Positions 1-11,737 of a stretch of DNA of 64,000 bases are shown here, piece by piece. This DNA comes from Ceriagrion tenellum. Taxonomy: Eukaryota; Arthropoda; Insecta; Odonata; Coenagrionidae. The number at the start of each line of letters is the position of its first letter. Within the stretch, counting starts at the first letter, position 1. The position numbers and the translations under genes were made by a program. The stretch lies in NCBI GenBank assembly GCA_963169105.1, contig OY720633.1, positions 35,728,795-35,792,794 on the forward strand. Reading direction: 5' to 3'. Below the pieces are notes generated by a model that was not told the origin of the DNA, made no database searches, and worked only from the letters and a program-made list of their open reading frames with translations.

Positions 1-1449
1 TTAGCCAACTCCCTCCTTCTATTCCTCTTCATTTCTGTTTTGAGAGTGTATTTCAATGCTCTGCAAATGAAACTTTGGGGAAAAGTAATACTTAATTTAA
101 TTGTATACAAAGGTTTTATCCATTCAAAGTTACACGCTACAGTAATTAAAAATGTAACTAATAAGTTAAAAAGTAAACAAAATGTGTTCCATTTAATCAT
201 TACTTTTTTAATCATTAATCCCATACATAACTAGTGAAAGTAACATTGACCACAGGCCGTGAGTGGAGATGACACTGAAATGAGTATTGTGATTACCTCC
301 ACCCAGCGATCGAGGTAGGTAACCTGTTTCCTGCCGACTTGCATTAAAAACTGTGAGATTCCTTGTTGCGAGATAGTACCATATGGAGGAATGCGCTCTT
401 ACAGACCAGGTACGAAAGGGTAAAAAAATGCAGGAAGGATACAATAACATCAACTGCAATTATAATAAATGAAAATCGCCATTTTTTGTTTTGAATTACA
501 TTATGTTGGCTGTCATTTTGACATGGCTTAGTTCTTCAATTTAATTCATTTAATTTTTGGCAAATCAAAACAATTTATCAACTTCTACTCAACAATGGTG
601 CAACGATGTGTTTGCTTGAGGGTGTCCCAAAACCAAGCTTTACCTCATCACTCAGAATGGCCAAGGCGTTTCCTCTGTTAAGGACTTTCACGGTCAAGGT
701 TCCCACACAACTCTAGTGTAAACAAGTGAACATCTTGAACCAATAACTTTCTGTGTTGAAAGGTGGGAAAGTAAAATAATAATATATACCATTAAAATGC
801 CACATATTGACTTGTTACCATTGAATTTCAAGGACGTACAGCATAAACTTTAACATTTTCGTTAAAGATGGGCAAGCATAGGGTCAAAATGCAGAAGTTT
901 ATCTGAGCTGAGTTCTCTTGTTTCAATTCATAAAATCAAATCAATACCTCCACCTCAGACTGAAACAACCTTGTGTAGAATAGATACATAGCATTTACGT
1001 AAAATCCAGTGATGATTCCATGAGAAGGCTGGGACCACCCATTCACTATTGTGAAATCAAATTTTACCTAAAATTAGTACACCAACAAATGAGTTTCTGC
1101 TGTACTAATATTGTGACATAATAACTGTCCAAGCAGCAGAGCAGTTTTTCTGAGGAATAAATTTCTTGGCTTGCAATGGTTAGAAAAAAACATAGCATGA
1201 TGCATGATTTTGTACTAATAAATTACAACATATGAGCTGAATTTCATATCTTTGGCGCATAATTCAACGTGAGTCCAACCTACACAACTGAAATCATTCC
1301 ACAGCATGGCTACAAACTATGGCTACACAAAAGATTGAACATGCCATAAAAATATCAGAGAGATTTTTTTGCAATGTTTATAAAAAAATACATTGAAACG
1401 AAGTCTGTTATTATGACCTGCTGGTTTTTCGGCCCTGTGAACTTTATAA
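1..1449. other. Presumed ORP1 intron 7, no gene seen
   Basis: AT-rich, no coding similarity on either strand. A 12-nt piece at 948-959 has splice-like borders (see findings). ORP1 should continue left of position 1. Confidence 0.5.
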
Positions 1450-2258
1450 TACAGTAGAAACTCGAAATTACAAAATTTTGATTTTACGAACCAAAATTCC
1501 TGACCAAATCGGTCCGAACCAAAAGGCTATCTAAATGCATGTAACTGCATGCGATATTATGAAATAACAAAGTTTTGAAACTATGAACCTCTGGTCTAGG
1601 TCCCAACGTTAAAAAGTTACTTGTTTTTACGAATGATGACGGGTTACAGTAGCATTTTATAGGCACTCTATGTCAGAGTGAAGATATTGATCATCATTGC
1701 TGAATACATCATGCACTGAATGCGACTTATATGAACAATAATATATTTTTCAACGTGCAATGGAAAGGACGACTGTCAATCAAAGGCTTAGTAGTTCATA
1801 AAATATGACACCAATTGGACGAAAATGCATTCGGCTTTGTTATCACGAGTTCAGAGTTACCGACAATGTGTAAAGAAATGTAAATTAATCGATTACGAAC
1901 ATCCTCACCCACGGAAGACTAATTGCTACTACTACCCTTTTACTCTCATGATCCTGGCATTTTTTTCGTACCGGTCCATAAATCCAAGACGAGTATTCCT
2001 ATTACAGAAATCATTTGCTGCGTGCATGTGTTCAAAATACTCAGACAGGGTTCGGAGATAATGGTATGGCGTTCAAGTGGAAAATTCAGTTGTGCATATC
2101 ACCCAAGGATGCTATTTTTATCTCATATTCAGACTGATTACACTCAATTTGCTCCATGGCACAATTATTCCAGCTGGCAATAGTTATCATCGAAAGACTG
2201 GTTTAATTTACCGACCTCATTATGCGTCTTGATGTAGTCATCAAACAAGGCTCTTCAT

Positions 2259-3909
2259 ATGCATTGCCCTTCCCTTCTTCCGTGGCCAACAGCCAAGAAA
2301 ACCAGAGAAAATACGAGTATGTTGAGTAAAAGTGCTGTGGTGGAAAAGCTTGGGGTGTCATGGTCAACACTTTCGTCAATTGTCGCCAACCACACTAAAA
2401 TTCTAGAGAAAGTGGAGGAGGGGGTATCACCGAAAAGGAAAAAAAATTATGCGGCGTTAAGTTCTCAGAAATAGAAAATGAACTTTATGCCTTCTTCTGC
2501 AAGTGTCATGAGCAGAATATTCCAGTAAGTGGTCCGATCATTCAACAGCAGGTGGAAGAAATGGCTTTATGTCAGAAAATCAAAGATTTTACGTGTTCCA
2601 TTGGCTGACTGAGCAATTTCAAATCCTGATTCAACATTGTGTCGCTGAAGTTATGTGGAGAAGAAGACACGGTGCACATCAACTTGTTGAATAAATTGCG
2701 TTTGGACAACGATGGCCTGATTATTGAATAGAACCTCAAAAACCACTATAATTTCGACGAAACTGGGCTATTTTTTTATGCTCTCCCCAACATAACTCTA
2801 GGTTTGGAAGGACAGAGGTTTCACGGTGGAAGAAAAAGCAATACGAGAGTGACTGTAGGACTATACCTGAATTAGACAGGGATGGATTAAATAAACCCTG
2901 TCTAAGTTGGGAACAGTGAAAAACCTTGCTGTTTGAAAAATGTGAAGATAGTAAACCTCCTGGTGATCTATGATTTCAATGAAAATGGTTGGATGAACAA
3001 TGGCATTTTCCAAAAAACTATCATTCAACTGCAACAGAAAATGGCTGGCAAATGTAGAAAGATATGTCTGCTGGTGGACAATACAAGTTCACCCAAGTTC
3101 CTTGATGACCTTAATTTGGCCAATGTACATGTTGTTTATCTCCCTCCAAAATTTGACCAGCAAGTCCCAGCCAGTGGTTAAAGGAATTATCTAAAATTTT
3201 AAAGTCTTGTAACATAGGAAACTGGTGCAATGCTACTTGCACTGGATTGGTATGTTTACGCCTCTCGTTTCCAGTTATTATTTTTGTTTCCGAAAATAAG
3301 CTTACTCTTGTTTTCTTTTTAAAGTTACATTATAACCATCCAACTCTATTTGTCACATTCAGGAAGTGGGATTTTGCACGATATCCGAATGGTAGGGAGT
3401 CATGGAGTGAGATATCCTCAAAAACTATTATTAATTGCTGGAGAGCGGCAGGATTCCCTTTCCCAGCAGCTGATTATTCTGTTCCTGAGGTTAGTCTTCG
3501 ATAAAACTACCTTAATTGTGAACGAATTCCTTTCAGTGCCAGAAACGAATACCTATTTCTTAATTTTATTCTTTAGGAGGAGGAACAGGATGAAATGACT
3601 ATTGAGATATGAGATTTGGCAAGTGATTTCCAAAATTACTTGTAGCAAGTTGGTAGTTCATTAGCTGAAATTCCCAGCAATTATGTGTCGATAGATGATG
3701 ATCTCCAAGCTTGTGAAGATCGAACGTTACAGACGGCGATGGAAGAGCCAGTGGCAGGGCCCAGAAAGGAAACCAGAGACGAAGACAAAAATGACCACGT
3801 CCTGATCTCTCCCATAAAGAATGAAGTTTGGCTCACTCTCGATACATTACATCAATTCCAAATTATTAATAATGTCGACTCTCAGTTCAGTTTGAATTTA
3901 TATAGTTAG
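2259..3909 (+). pseudogene. pogo/Tigger-type transposase, degenerate
   Basis: Fragments in three frames with several stops. Around 2310-2420 is a CENP-B-like helix-turn-helix (SKSAVVEKLGVSWSTLSSIV). 2933-3181 holds the DDE core: VIYDFNENGWMNNGIFQ, then CLLVDNTSSPKF with the second catalytic Asp and VVYLPPKFDQQVPASG in place of the usual LPPNTTSxxQPLDQG. 3380-3460 reads SWSEISSKTIINCWRAAGF, a typical Tigger post-DDE segment. The C-terminus was split by the LINE at 3970. Stops and frameshifts make it non-functional. Confidence 0.75.
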
Positions 3910-4070
3910 AGGCCATAGTGGAAGCGACTAAGGAGTGTGGCAAAGTGGAAAAGCAAGTAACTGATTATTACATACATACCCATAATGCCGTTCCCTTTCG
4001 GGGTAGGCAGTCAAAATGTTTCACTCATTAATACATAATTGTACCCCTAACTCTGCTTCAATAATTTCCT

Positions 4071-4964
4071 TCATACTGACCTATCCTTGCAAACCTCTTT
4101 TGCCTCATTTACTCCAATACAATGCTTCATACACGCCCTCCTGTTTTTAAGACTCCTAATATTCCTCCTAAGAATTTCCTCAGCCACATTCAACCACAAC
4201 TTTCTCGGCCTACCTCTACCTCTCACACCATTCATTCTACTCTCATACATCTGTTTCATTATTCGACTCTCATCCATTCTCTCAACATGGCCAAACCAAC
4301 AAAGCACACTCCTTTCATACACGTCCATTACTGAAGCATTTAACCCACATTCATTCATGACCCACTCATTCTTGACCCTATCCATCCTACTTTTGCCGCC
4401 AACACTACTCAGATAACTCATACCCAGGGCATTTAGTCTACTCTTATGTCTATCCTGACATACCCATGTTTCACTACCATATAGCAAAGTGGGAAGAAGT
4501 ACACTTTTAAACACGGCAATTTTCGCTTCCTTAGACAAGCACTCACTCCTTGATATGCTCCACATGCTACCTACCACTTTTCTTCCAGCATTTGCCTGTC
4601 TCTTTATCTCCTCATCTATTCTTCCATCTTTCGCATACATCTTACCTGAGTACACAAAATCATCCACCTGTTCAATTATTTCACCATTCGCCCTCATCAT
4701 ACAGTAATTCTCCCCATTCTCCTTATCAAAAACTACTAATTTAGTCTTGCACGCATTTACCTTCAATTCCATTCTCTCCGTTGATTCACAAAACTTATCT
4801 AGGAGTTTCTGTAATCCCTGTTGGCTCTCTGAGATCAAAACAGCATCATCCGCATATAGTAAAACTCGCACGTTTACATTCCCTATCAAAACACAGTCGT
4901 TTTCACTACATGCGTCTCTAACACATTTATCCATAGTTACATTAAACTGCCATGGAGTAATTAC
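4071..4964 (-). pseudogene. LINE reverse transcriptase C-terminal part (copy 1)
   Basis: Open for 287 codons (4934-4071). It carries the RT catalytic box LLYADDAVLISESQQGLQ, thumb residues and the C-terminal WFGHVERMDESRIMKQM and GVRGRGRPRKLWLNV, a tail typical of RTE/CR1-like LINE ORFs in animals. The reading frame is cut at 4964 by hAT insertion in the RT palm. The remaining RT and endonuclease pieces lie at 8534-9903. Confidence 0.8.
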
Positions 4965-5496
4965 TAGAGGTCCGTGAAAGTGGTTTTATTTTTTGCTAAA
5001 ATTCGTTTTAAAACTATGTGATTTCGGTGTTATAGAAAATCTTGGCGGTGTTATTATAATGTTACCATTTTTGCACATTTCTAGGCGTTTTATTATTTTG
5101 TGGTACACGTTTTGTGAATGCTTATACTTTTATTAAGCATTTTACATAACATTTAATACAATTTCGATTGTACAAAATTTCTGATAAAACCAAATGAAGG
5201 AAATGGTTTAAGTTGTGTTAATATCAGAGAGTGAGCAAGAAAAGGTGCACCGTGAACACTTCACTTTAATAATTGTCTTTGTGAGGAAAACTAGAGCAAA
5301 AATAACCAAATGGTACTGAAATTTGTTTTCAATTTCATTGTATTAATTTAGACCAATGTGAAGAGAAAAACGCTTTTCAGTGAAGTCTGTCATTTCAAAG
5401 AAAAACTTTCCAGGGGCAGATCTGCAAAACAAGTAAAAGACCGAAGTTAGACTTATTCAAGTGAAAAAACACAGAAACAAATTCTATGGATCCAGA

Positions 5497-7525
5497 CTAC
5501 TGCAGAATAGAAATAAAATACCAGGAAAATGCAACCATGGTGAGGATTTCAGCATTCTCTGGCTTCAGTCTTCTCCTTCGATCAGATACCACCACGCAAT
5601 ACTGAGATATCGATCGTTCTGCATCTACATTGGACGTAGGGTACCAAACAGCTTGCAGAACAGTTGTTGTGAATTCCATGTAGTCTTCTTTTATGGAACA
5701 CAAAAGGCTGCAAACATCCAGGGGAGCACTATCAGGCTGCAACAACTGTTCCTTGGCCATTTTCTGCAGCATGGTGTAGCCTTCAATAAACTTTTGAGGA
5801 CTAATAGGGGCAGCATATGACAACTTCTTCAACTTGCTTAAAATGCTATCAATCGTTTGGATTGGGGAACACAGACTTCTCGGATCAAACAAATTATTAA
5901 GTGCTTCAAAAATCAACCTTGAAGGGTCTTCAGCCATCAGTTGGTTGAGTTTCAGTAGACTCTTCTGAGCAGTCATCTTCAAGGCATTTACAACTTCAGC
6001 TCTGTTAATGGTTTTCAATGTTTTTAATTTGGCATTGAGCTCTGGAGAAAAGACCTCCTTCGTGACTAGACCCAGCATATTCTGCAGAACCTTCAGTTTA
6101 GAATGCAGGACATGAGCTGTGTGGTAGCTATTGCCTTCCAGGAAAGTGATTAAGTTTACAAAGCGGTCACAGTTGTCAGCAACAAACTGCGCTTGGATTC
6201 TTATGACATCTAAAGCACTTGAATTTAAGTTTTTAAGGAAATGAACACCACTGTTTTCATCTTTCATTTTTTCCATAAATTCCATTATGTCATATAGGTG
6301 CTCATGAATATAAAGCACAGCCAGAAACCACGTATTCCATCTAGTTTGCACTGGCATGGGAAAAAATTTTACTTTACTTTCTTCATACTTCCCATGTAAA
6401 AATTCCAAGTAAAGATGTTTCCTTCTTCTTGCATTCAGAAATGCTGCTTTTGTTTTTGCAACAATTGAGTTCACTTCATCTAAATTGCACTGCCAAATTT
6501 GTCCCACTAAGTTAACTTTATGTGCCCAACATTGCACATGCGCAAGATTGTCCCCAATAAGCCCCCTCAAAGTATTAACACATGCACTCATGTAACGTGC
6601 AGAATCTGTAACAACACCAACAACATTAGGCCGTATTTAAGTTTACAAAATTGTTGCATTAGGCCCACACTTAAGGTTTTCCTGCAACAAGTTATCCAAT
6701 TACGCTGTCTACTGCGTCGCGGTGAGTCACCGGAATTACTGCTCGGCATTGACGCGTGCCGGGCGCGTGAGCTTATATTTCCACTCTTCCGCTGTGGTAA
6801 TGGACCTCATATCGATTTAAAGTATCTACAATAGCTTGTGAGCAGGAAGCACCATTTGCAACATCTAAAACTACACTTGCAACTAAATAAATGCTCTGGC
6901 AGTAACTATTTTCCAGTAAACGAAATAACACATTAAACACACTATTTCCTGATTTGTCCGTTGTTTCGTCACAAAAAACGAACAGCTTTTTGTCCTTCAC
7001 ACAACATTTAAGCTATTCCTGCTTCTTTTTCCCTATAATCGGGATGTAGTGTTGGCGAATACGATCGGCAGACAGCAAATCCCCGCTACCTTTCATGTAC
7101 TTCGAGAGCCATTCCCGAATTTTTGGATTATCGAGTTTCTCTACACTAATTCCAGCATTTAAAAATGCTTCAGTAGTAGCGACAACAAACTCCTCTTTCT
7201 CCTCCTGCGCTTTCTTTGACTGAGTAACTGTCTGTTCAAATGATAGCTGCCGTTTTGCTGTGCCCCTTTCTTTCCCACGTTTATGTGTATCGCTACCGAT
7301 GTGCTTTAACAACGTGTCACGTCTTTCAAATTCAAGTCTTTTATCGCAAAATTTGCACAGTAATACTTTGTCGTTCACATAAAATCCTTCTGAGCTGAAT
7401 TCACTCGCCCTGGTATGAACGGTAACACTAGGTTTCGGCATTTTAAAATTCCTTTCCTTCGTTTGATATTTAAAGATGTACCGCGAGAACCGAAAACAGT
7501 CCAAACTCGAAACACGACCACTCAC
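5497..7525 (-). pseudogene. hAT transposase, interrupted by a 166-bp insert
   Basis: The first good Met (near 7440) starts MPKPSVTVHTRASEF. A C2H2/BED-like finger follows (LLCKFCDKRLEFERRDTLLK with His-x5-His), then LFVFCDETTDKSGN (first catalytic Asp). 6795 downward reads RYEVHY and resumes after the insert as NVVGVVTDSARYMSACV, with CWAHKVNLV and TRWNTWFLAV of the RNase H-like/insertion domain. The end is NVDAERSISQYCVVVSDRRR, the hAT dimerisation motif. Layout and N-terminus resemble the hAT family that gave rise to CGGBP1. Defects: a TAG near 7010 and the 166-bp insert at 6629-6794. Confidence 0.85.
6629..6794. repeat. 166-bp segment, copy A (inside hAT transposase)
   Basis: Identical by eye to 7927-8092. 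It lies inside the transposase coding sequence, and the flanking halves join in frame (HY + NVVGVVTDS) if it is removed. No target duplication is visible and the ends are not GT-AG in either orientation, so it is not an obvious intron. Confidence 0.9.
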
Positions 7526-7926
7526 GATGGTGTTTTCAAACAGAGTGCTGCGAAGCTACGGTATAACCATGAGTGATGTATAACTTACATTTTGGCCAAA
7601 ATGTTTCTTGTCGTGGGCTCCCATTTGATACCCCTCACCAAGGTGCCGAGGGAAGGTAGGTAGCAGGTAGATGCAACAAAATCGCTTAGTTTTGATTTCA
7701 GCTGTTGCCAATCGGTCAAGAAATGCAGTGAAAGGAGCACGCATAACTAAACACAATCGGAAACAAAGAAACTCAAACTGGGGGTGTGTCCAAATGATTT
7801 TTCTTTCATTGAAGCTCAGTGGAGCACCGAATACCCGACGATCCGTCCGCTAATAAGTAGCACCCCCTCTCCTCCTATCCTCTCTGTTCCTTCCCCCAAC
7901 TGCTAGCGCTTCCGTTCCCAGCCAGC

Positions 7927-8092
7927 GGCCGTATTTAAGTTTACAAAATTGTTGCATTAGGCCCACACTTAAGGTTTTCCTGCAACAAGTTATCCAATTA
8001 CGCTGTCTACTGCGTCGCGGTGAGTCACCGGAATTACTGCTCGGCATTGACGCGTGCCGGGCGCGTGAGCTTATATTTCCACTCTTCCGCTG
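7927..8092. repeat. 166-bp segment, copy B (hAT 5' non-coding region)
   Basis: Same sequence and orientation as copy A. Here it is preceded by CAGC, so the unit plus that flank reads CAGCGG at one side and CCGCTG at the other, a short inverted repeat. Copy A lacks the CAGC. Confidence 0.9.
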
Positions 8093-8449
8093 CCGTGTTA
8101 AATTTCTTTCAACACATTATTGATTCAGAATATCTAATTCTTCAAAGCGCGTCATTCTAGATATTTCCGAGAATTTCAGGATTGATAAATGTGAATCGAA
8201 GAGAGAGGCGGTGATTAATTTAACGGCAAACTCCGGCAGAGACATCACTACAGTGCGCGAATTTACGCGAATGCGATATGCGCGAGACAAAGCAAGCCAA
8301 TTGACCTTTGAATCGTAATGAGATAGAGCGAATGAACGTGAGCAGCGTTAAATAATGAAGGCTTAGGCTTTAATCGATTATGACTCATTAAATGTGATTT
8401 TTTCGCTAATTCACGTAAAATTTGCGAAAAAAGCGAAATTTCGTTTTAT

Positions 8450-8515
8450 TTACCGATTTCGCGGTATTTCGCGTTATTTCGCGTTATTTCGCGATATCGC
8501 GTCTCGCGAATTTCA
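8450..8515. repeat. TTTCGCG subterminal repeats of the hAT
   Basis: Contains closely spaced TTTCGCG(G/T)TA units (around 8457-8493) and CGCGATATCGCG next to the right terminal repeat. hAT transposases bind short subterminal repeats, so a binding-site role is a reasonable inference. Confidence 0.6.
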
Positions 8516-8533
8516 CGGATCTCTAGTAATTAC

Positions 8534-9903
8534 GCATCCTTGCTTTACACCCCGACTTATTACAAACCAATCACTCAGAACCCCGTTAACTCTTACACTT
8601 GCCTTACTATTGTCATACATCGCCATCATAACATTCAATAACTGCCCATTCACTCCTTAGTCTCTCAAAACCTTCCACAACTTCTTTCTATTTACTCTGT
8701 CATATGCCTTCTCTAAATCAACAAACGCACAGTACACTTTCTTTCGGACACTCATACATTTTTCTATCACTTGCTGAAGTGCAAAAAGCTGGTCACTACA
8801 TTCGATTATTACTACATTCGATCTTTCCTCCCTTCCCTTTGTACAACGGAACGATTATAGCATTCTTCCAATCCACTGGAACAACATAAACCTGTAAGCA
8901 TAAATTATATAGTTCACGCAGCCTACAAATTAGATATTTACACTCCGACTTCAACATTTCACTGGAAATCCCATCTATGCCTGCAGCCTTCCCATTTTTC
9001 AATATTCTCACAACAGTTGTGACCTCCTTCTCACTGATATCCTTTTCCATCTTCACATTCTCACATACCACTTCACAAGGCTCATCCTCAATGCCTGCAA
9101 TATTATCGTACAATTCTTCAAAATAATCTCTCCAGCAGTCCCTGATATAGCTCTCTTCCCACATGATCTCTCCACTTTTGTTCTTTACCGCATTCATTCC
9201 CCTACCTTCACTAATCTTAGCCCTTTTTACCCACTTCCAAAACAGCTTTTTATTACTTTCAAAATCACTCTGCATTTTGTTTGCTTCATCCGCACGCATT
9301 CTTTCTTTGCTCTCTTTCACAGTGATTTTGCATTCATTCTCTTTCTTTCAATAAATCTCACATGCCTTAGTATGCTCTTCCTCAGATTTGGCAGCAGACA
9401 TATTCTTGTACGTCTCTTTCTTTTCTCTGACTGCAATTTTCACTTCTTCATTCCACCAAGCATCACCTTTCATTCTTCCTACCACTCCTTTTCCACATAC
9501 ACTTTCAGCACATTCCAGACTCACTCCTTTTTAACACTCCCATGCATCATTTATGTTCTCATTTCTGATATGCTTGTCCCATTCTCTCTGCTTCAACGAT
9601 AGAGCATCCTCAAGCATGCAACAATACCGCATTCTTACTTCGCTGTCTAGCAACCTATCCACTTTTACTCTCAACTGCTTACGTGCAACATTCTTCCTTG
9701 GCACTCACTTTCTGCCCAGATTCACTTTGGAGAGTACCAAATAGTGGTCTGTTCCACATTCAGCACCCCTCATCACTCACGTGTCCCACACTAACTCTCT
9801 CAATCTCTCATCATACACAATAAAATCAATCATGCTTTTACAATCGCCCCTTTGCCAAGTATACATGTGTATTCTCTTATGTTTAAACCATGTATTCGTA
9901 GAA
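8534..9903 (-). pseudogene. LINE RT N-terminal and partial endonuclease remnant (copy 1)
   Basis: Minus-strand fragments include FWKWVKRAKISEGRGMNAVK, IRDCWRDYFEELYDNIAG, LKNGKAAGIDGISSEMLKSE and DWKNAIIVPLYKGKGG, the RT fingers region. A deletion near 8810 removes the following block. The rest up to 9903 is broken coding sequence corresponding to 45750-46660 of copy 2. Confidence 0.75.
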
Positions 9904-9915
9904 TAACTGATTATT

Positions 9916-11640
9916 TTTGTTTAATAAGTGTTTCCGTCGACAGAAAAACCTAAATATTATTATAATAAACATTCATTCGTATTTCTCCTTGATTTATTAT
10001 TCACTGAAATACCTTTTCTGAGATTATGAGAATGGATTGGAAATTAAGGAATTGCGAAATGGAAATGCCTGCCCATTCCCATATTTTTCCCCACACAGCA
10101 ATCCCCACCAGAAAAATTCACCCAGCTTTCCATCCCCGTTGCTTCAAAACCTCGGCTTACTCTCACCCATCACCTTTCTTTCTCACTCGTGGTGAACCAA
10201 TCAAACGCTTCCCTTCCCTCTCACACAGACCATATTTCCCTGTCATGTGACACTCCATGTCCCCCTTCCCTATTCGAGCCCACCAGCTCCATGGGTGGGC
10301 ACGAGCCATCCCCCTGACTGGCTGACCCTCCAGAAGATCAGGACCCTTCCATTCCCCCCTCCCAAAACTAGGTCAGGATGTGAGGTCCTCAGCTGACTCA
10401 ACAGACCCCCCATACCCACTCTTGGGTCCTTTAAGAAGTCCCCTCCCGACTCTCAAGGAATCTGTGGAACGGTTCTAACACAGCCAATATATTGTTTTGT
10501 GGGCATATCTTGATTCATGATTAAAGCCCCCACTCTCTAGAGTCATGTCCTCCCTCTCCGCTGATGCAGCCAATTGAGGTAAGGGAGGAGGAAGACGAGA
10601 GGTTACTATTCGGCATTAAGCCGATGATTAATTTAATGTTTATTCTTCACGTGCATCCCTTGGCCATGACTCCCAGCTAGATTTACCTCCCTAGTGACAT
10701 AAGATACTCCAAGACCATGGGTTGCGCAGATGTTGTTGTGAGAGGGTGAATGGAGTAACCCCCACAGCAATGGGGAAAGGAGGGAAACGCAGCAGGTTCT
10801 GGCTTAATGCGTGGCCTGACCTGGAGCTGCAACGATTGGACAAGAGTCTCCTTGTTTGATCGTAAGCAGAGGAAAAACAATAAGCAAAAATATCCCACAT
10901 TTAAATTCAATATTGAATCTTTAGATGAAGTCTGAGATTTATAGAATGAAGATCAGGCGACCTAATCTGAATGTAACCACAACTAAAGCTTTTGCATAGT
11001 AAAGTTAAAAACAAAAATTATTGATTTTCTATGTTAGCATCGTTAGTAGCTGAACTATCTCACTATCTCACCTTCATCATTGAACTGCGTGGCTTGTACA
11101 ATAAACTTTTTAAAGGAGGTACACATTTTGCTGGACTCATCTATAAGGAAATACTTCTTTCAGTCCATCATCTCGGAAATAACCACGCACTATTAAGTGG
11201 AATCCAAGGGAGAATAATGAATGATTTCGCGAAATTAACCGGCATATCATTTTTTGTACAAAATACATAACATGCATCCATGGCATAGCATCCATGAGAG
11301 AATTTCTTTTCACTGTCTTAGCTTAATATTGGTACATATATTATGCCTGACGTGGAGCATATGATCTTCTTCCAACAAAAAAAAAATATTCCTCTAATTT
11401 CTATATCTGGTACAAATATCGCGCCAGTCGCACACTTCCATGGCATATGCATAAATCAAAATCATTCATGCTAGAATAATGAGTTCTCTAGTAAGGAAAT
11501 GACGTAGAAAAATGTGCTGTGAAGTTTCAATGGCTTAGTCCAAACTGGGTGAAAATTTTGCAAAGATGCTTCATTGCCAAATCTCTTACTCAATGAAAAA
11601 AAAGAAAAGTTAATTGTTTAGATGTATATTTTCCACAAGA
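9916..11640. other. Unassigned interior of the Tigger element
   Basis: 9916-9990 continues the transposase tail (QVTDYF then FCLISVSVDRKT across the LINE site). 10020-10900 is C-rich with no recognised coding sequence or clear boundaries. It could be Tigger 3' sequence or another old insertion. Short open frames here have no family resemblance. Confidence 0.4.
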
Positions 11641-11647
11641 CTTAGAT

Positions 11648-11737
11648 GGAGGTTGATACTTCCGATTTTCGGAATTTCCACTGTGAAAAAATGGAAGGAC
11701 ACAGCGGAAATCCTGAAAATCGGAAACATCAACCTCC
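11648..11737. repeat. 90-bp imperfect hairpin
   Basis: The left arm from GGAGGTTGATACTTCCG pairs with the right arm ending CGGAAACATCAACCTCC over about 38 bp with a few mismatches and a short loop. It lies about 240 bp inside the Tigger right end. It may be a miniature element or a subterminal palindrome. Confidence 0.8.

Larger units (their letters stand above)
4965..8525 (-). mobile_element. hAT transposon (CGGBP1-like family), 3,561 bp
   Basis: Exact 8-bp TSD GTAATTAC at 4957-4964 and 8526-8533. Terminal inverted repeats are TAGAGGTCCGTGAAA on the left and TAGAGATCCGTGAAA on the right. The target is the RT coding region of the LINE, whose sequence resumes at the equivalent point. The transposase is on the minus strand. 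The right subterminal region (8450-8515) is packed with TTTCGCG motifs. Confidence 0.93.
3970..9903 (-). mobile_element. RTE-like LINE copy 1, 5'-truncated, split by a hAT
   Basis: Flanked by the 12-bp TSD TAACTGATTATT (3958-3969 and 9904-9915), which also falls in the Tigger C-terminal coding region. It runs on the minus strand: 3' end at 3970 with a GTATGTATGT-type tail, truncated 5' end near 9903 inside the endonuclease domain. The sequence closely parallels the copy at 44214-47613. Around 8800-8830 about 130-140 bp of the RT region present in the other copy is missing. The hAT at 4965-8525 splits it. Confidence 0.85.

Noticed and set aside
4087..4977. Several plus-strand Ser/His/Leu-rich frames opposite the LINE
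   Set aside because: They are antisense shadows of the LINE reverse transcriptase, repeated in the same way at 44337-45324.
6629..6794. The 166-bp insert as a transposase intron
   Set aside because: The borders are not GT-AG or AT-AC in the coding orientation, and an identical copy exists in non-coding DNA of the same element.
10026..10250. 74-codon plus-strand frame in the C-rich part of the Tigger
   Set aside because: Composition-driven, no motif, and inside a decayed transposon.
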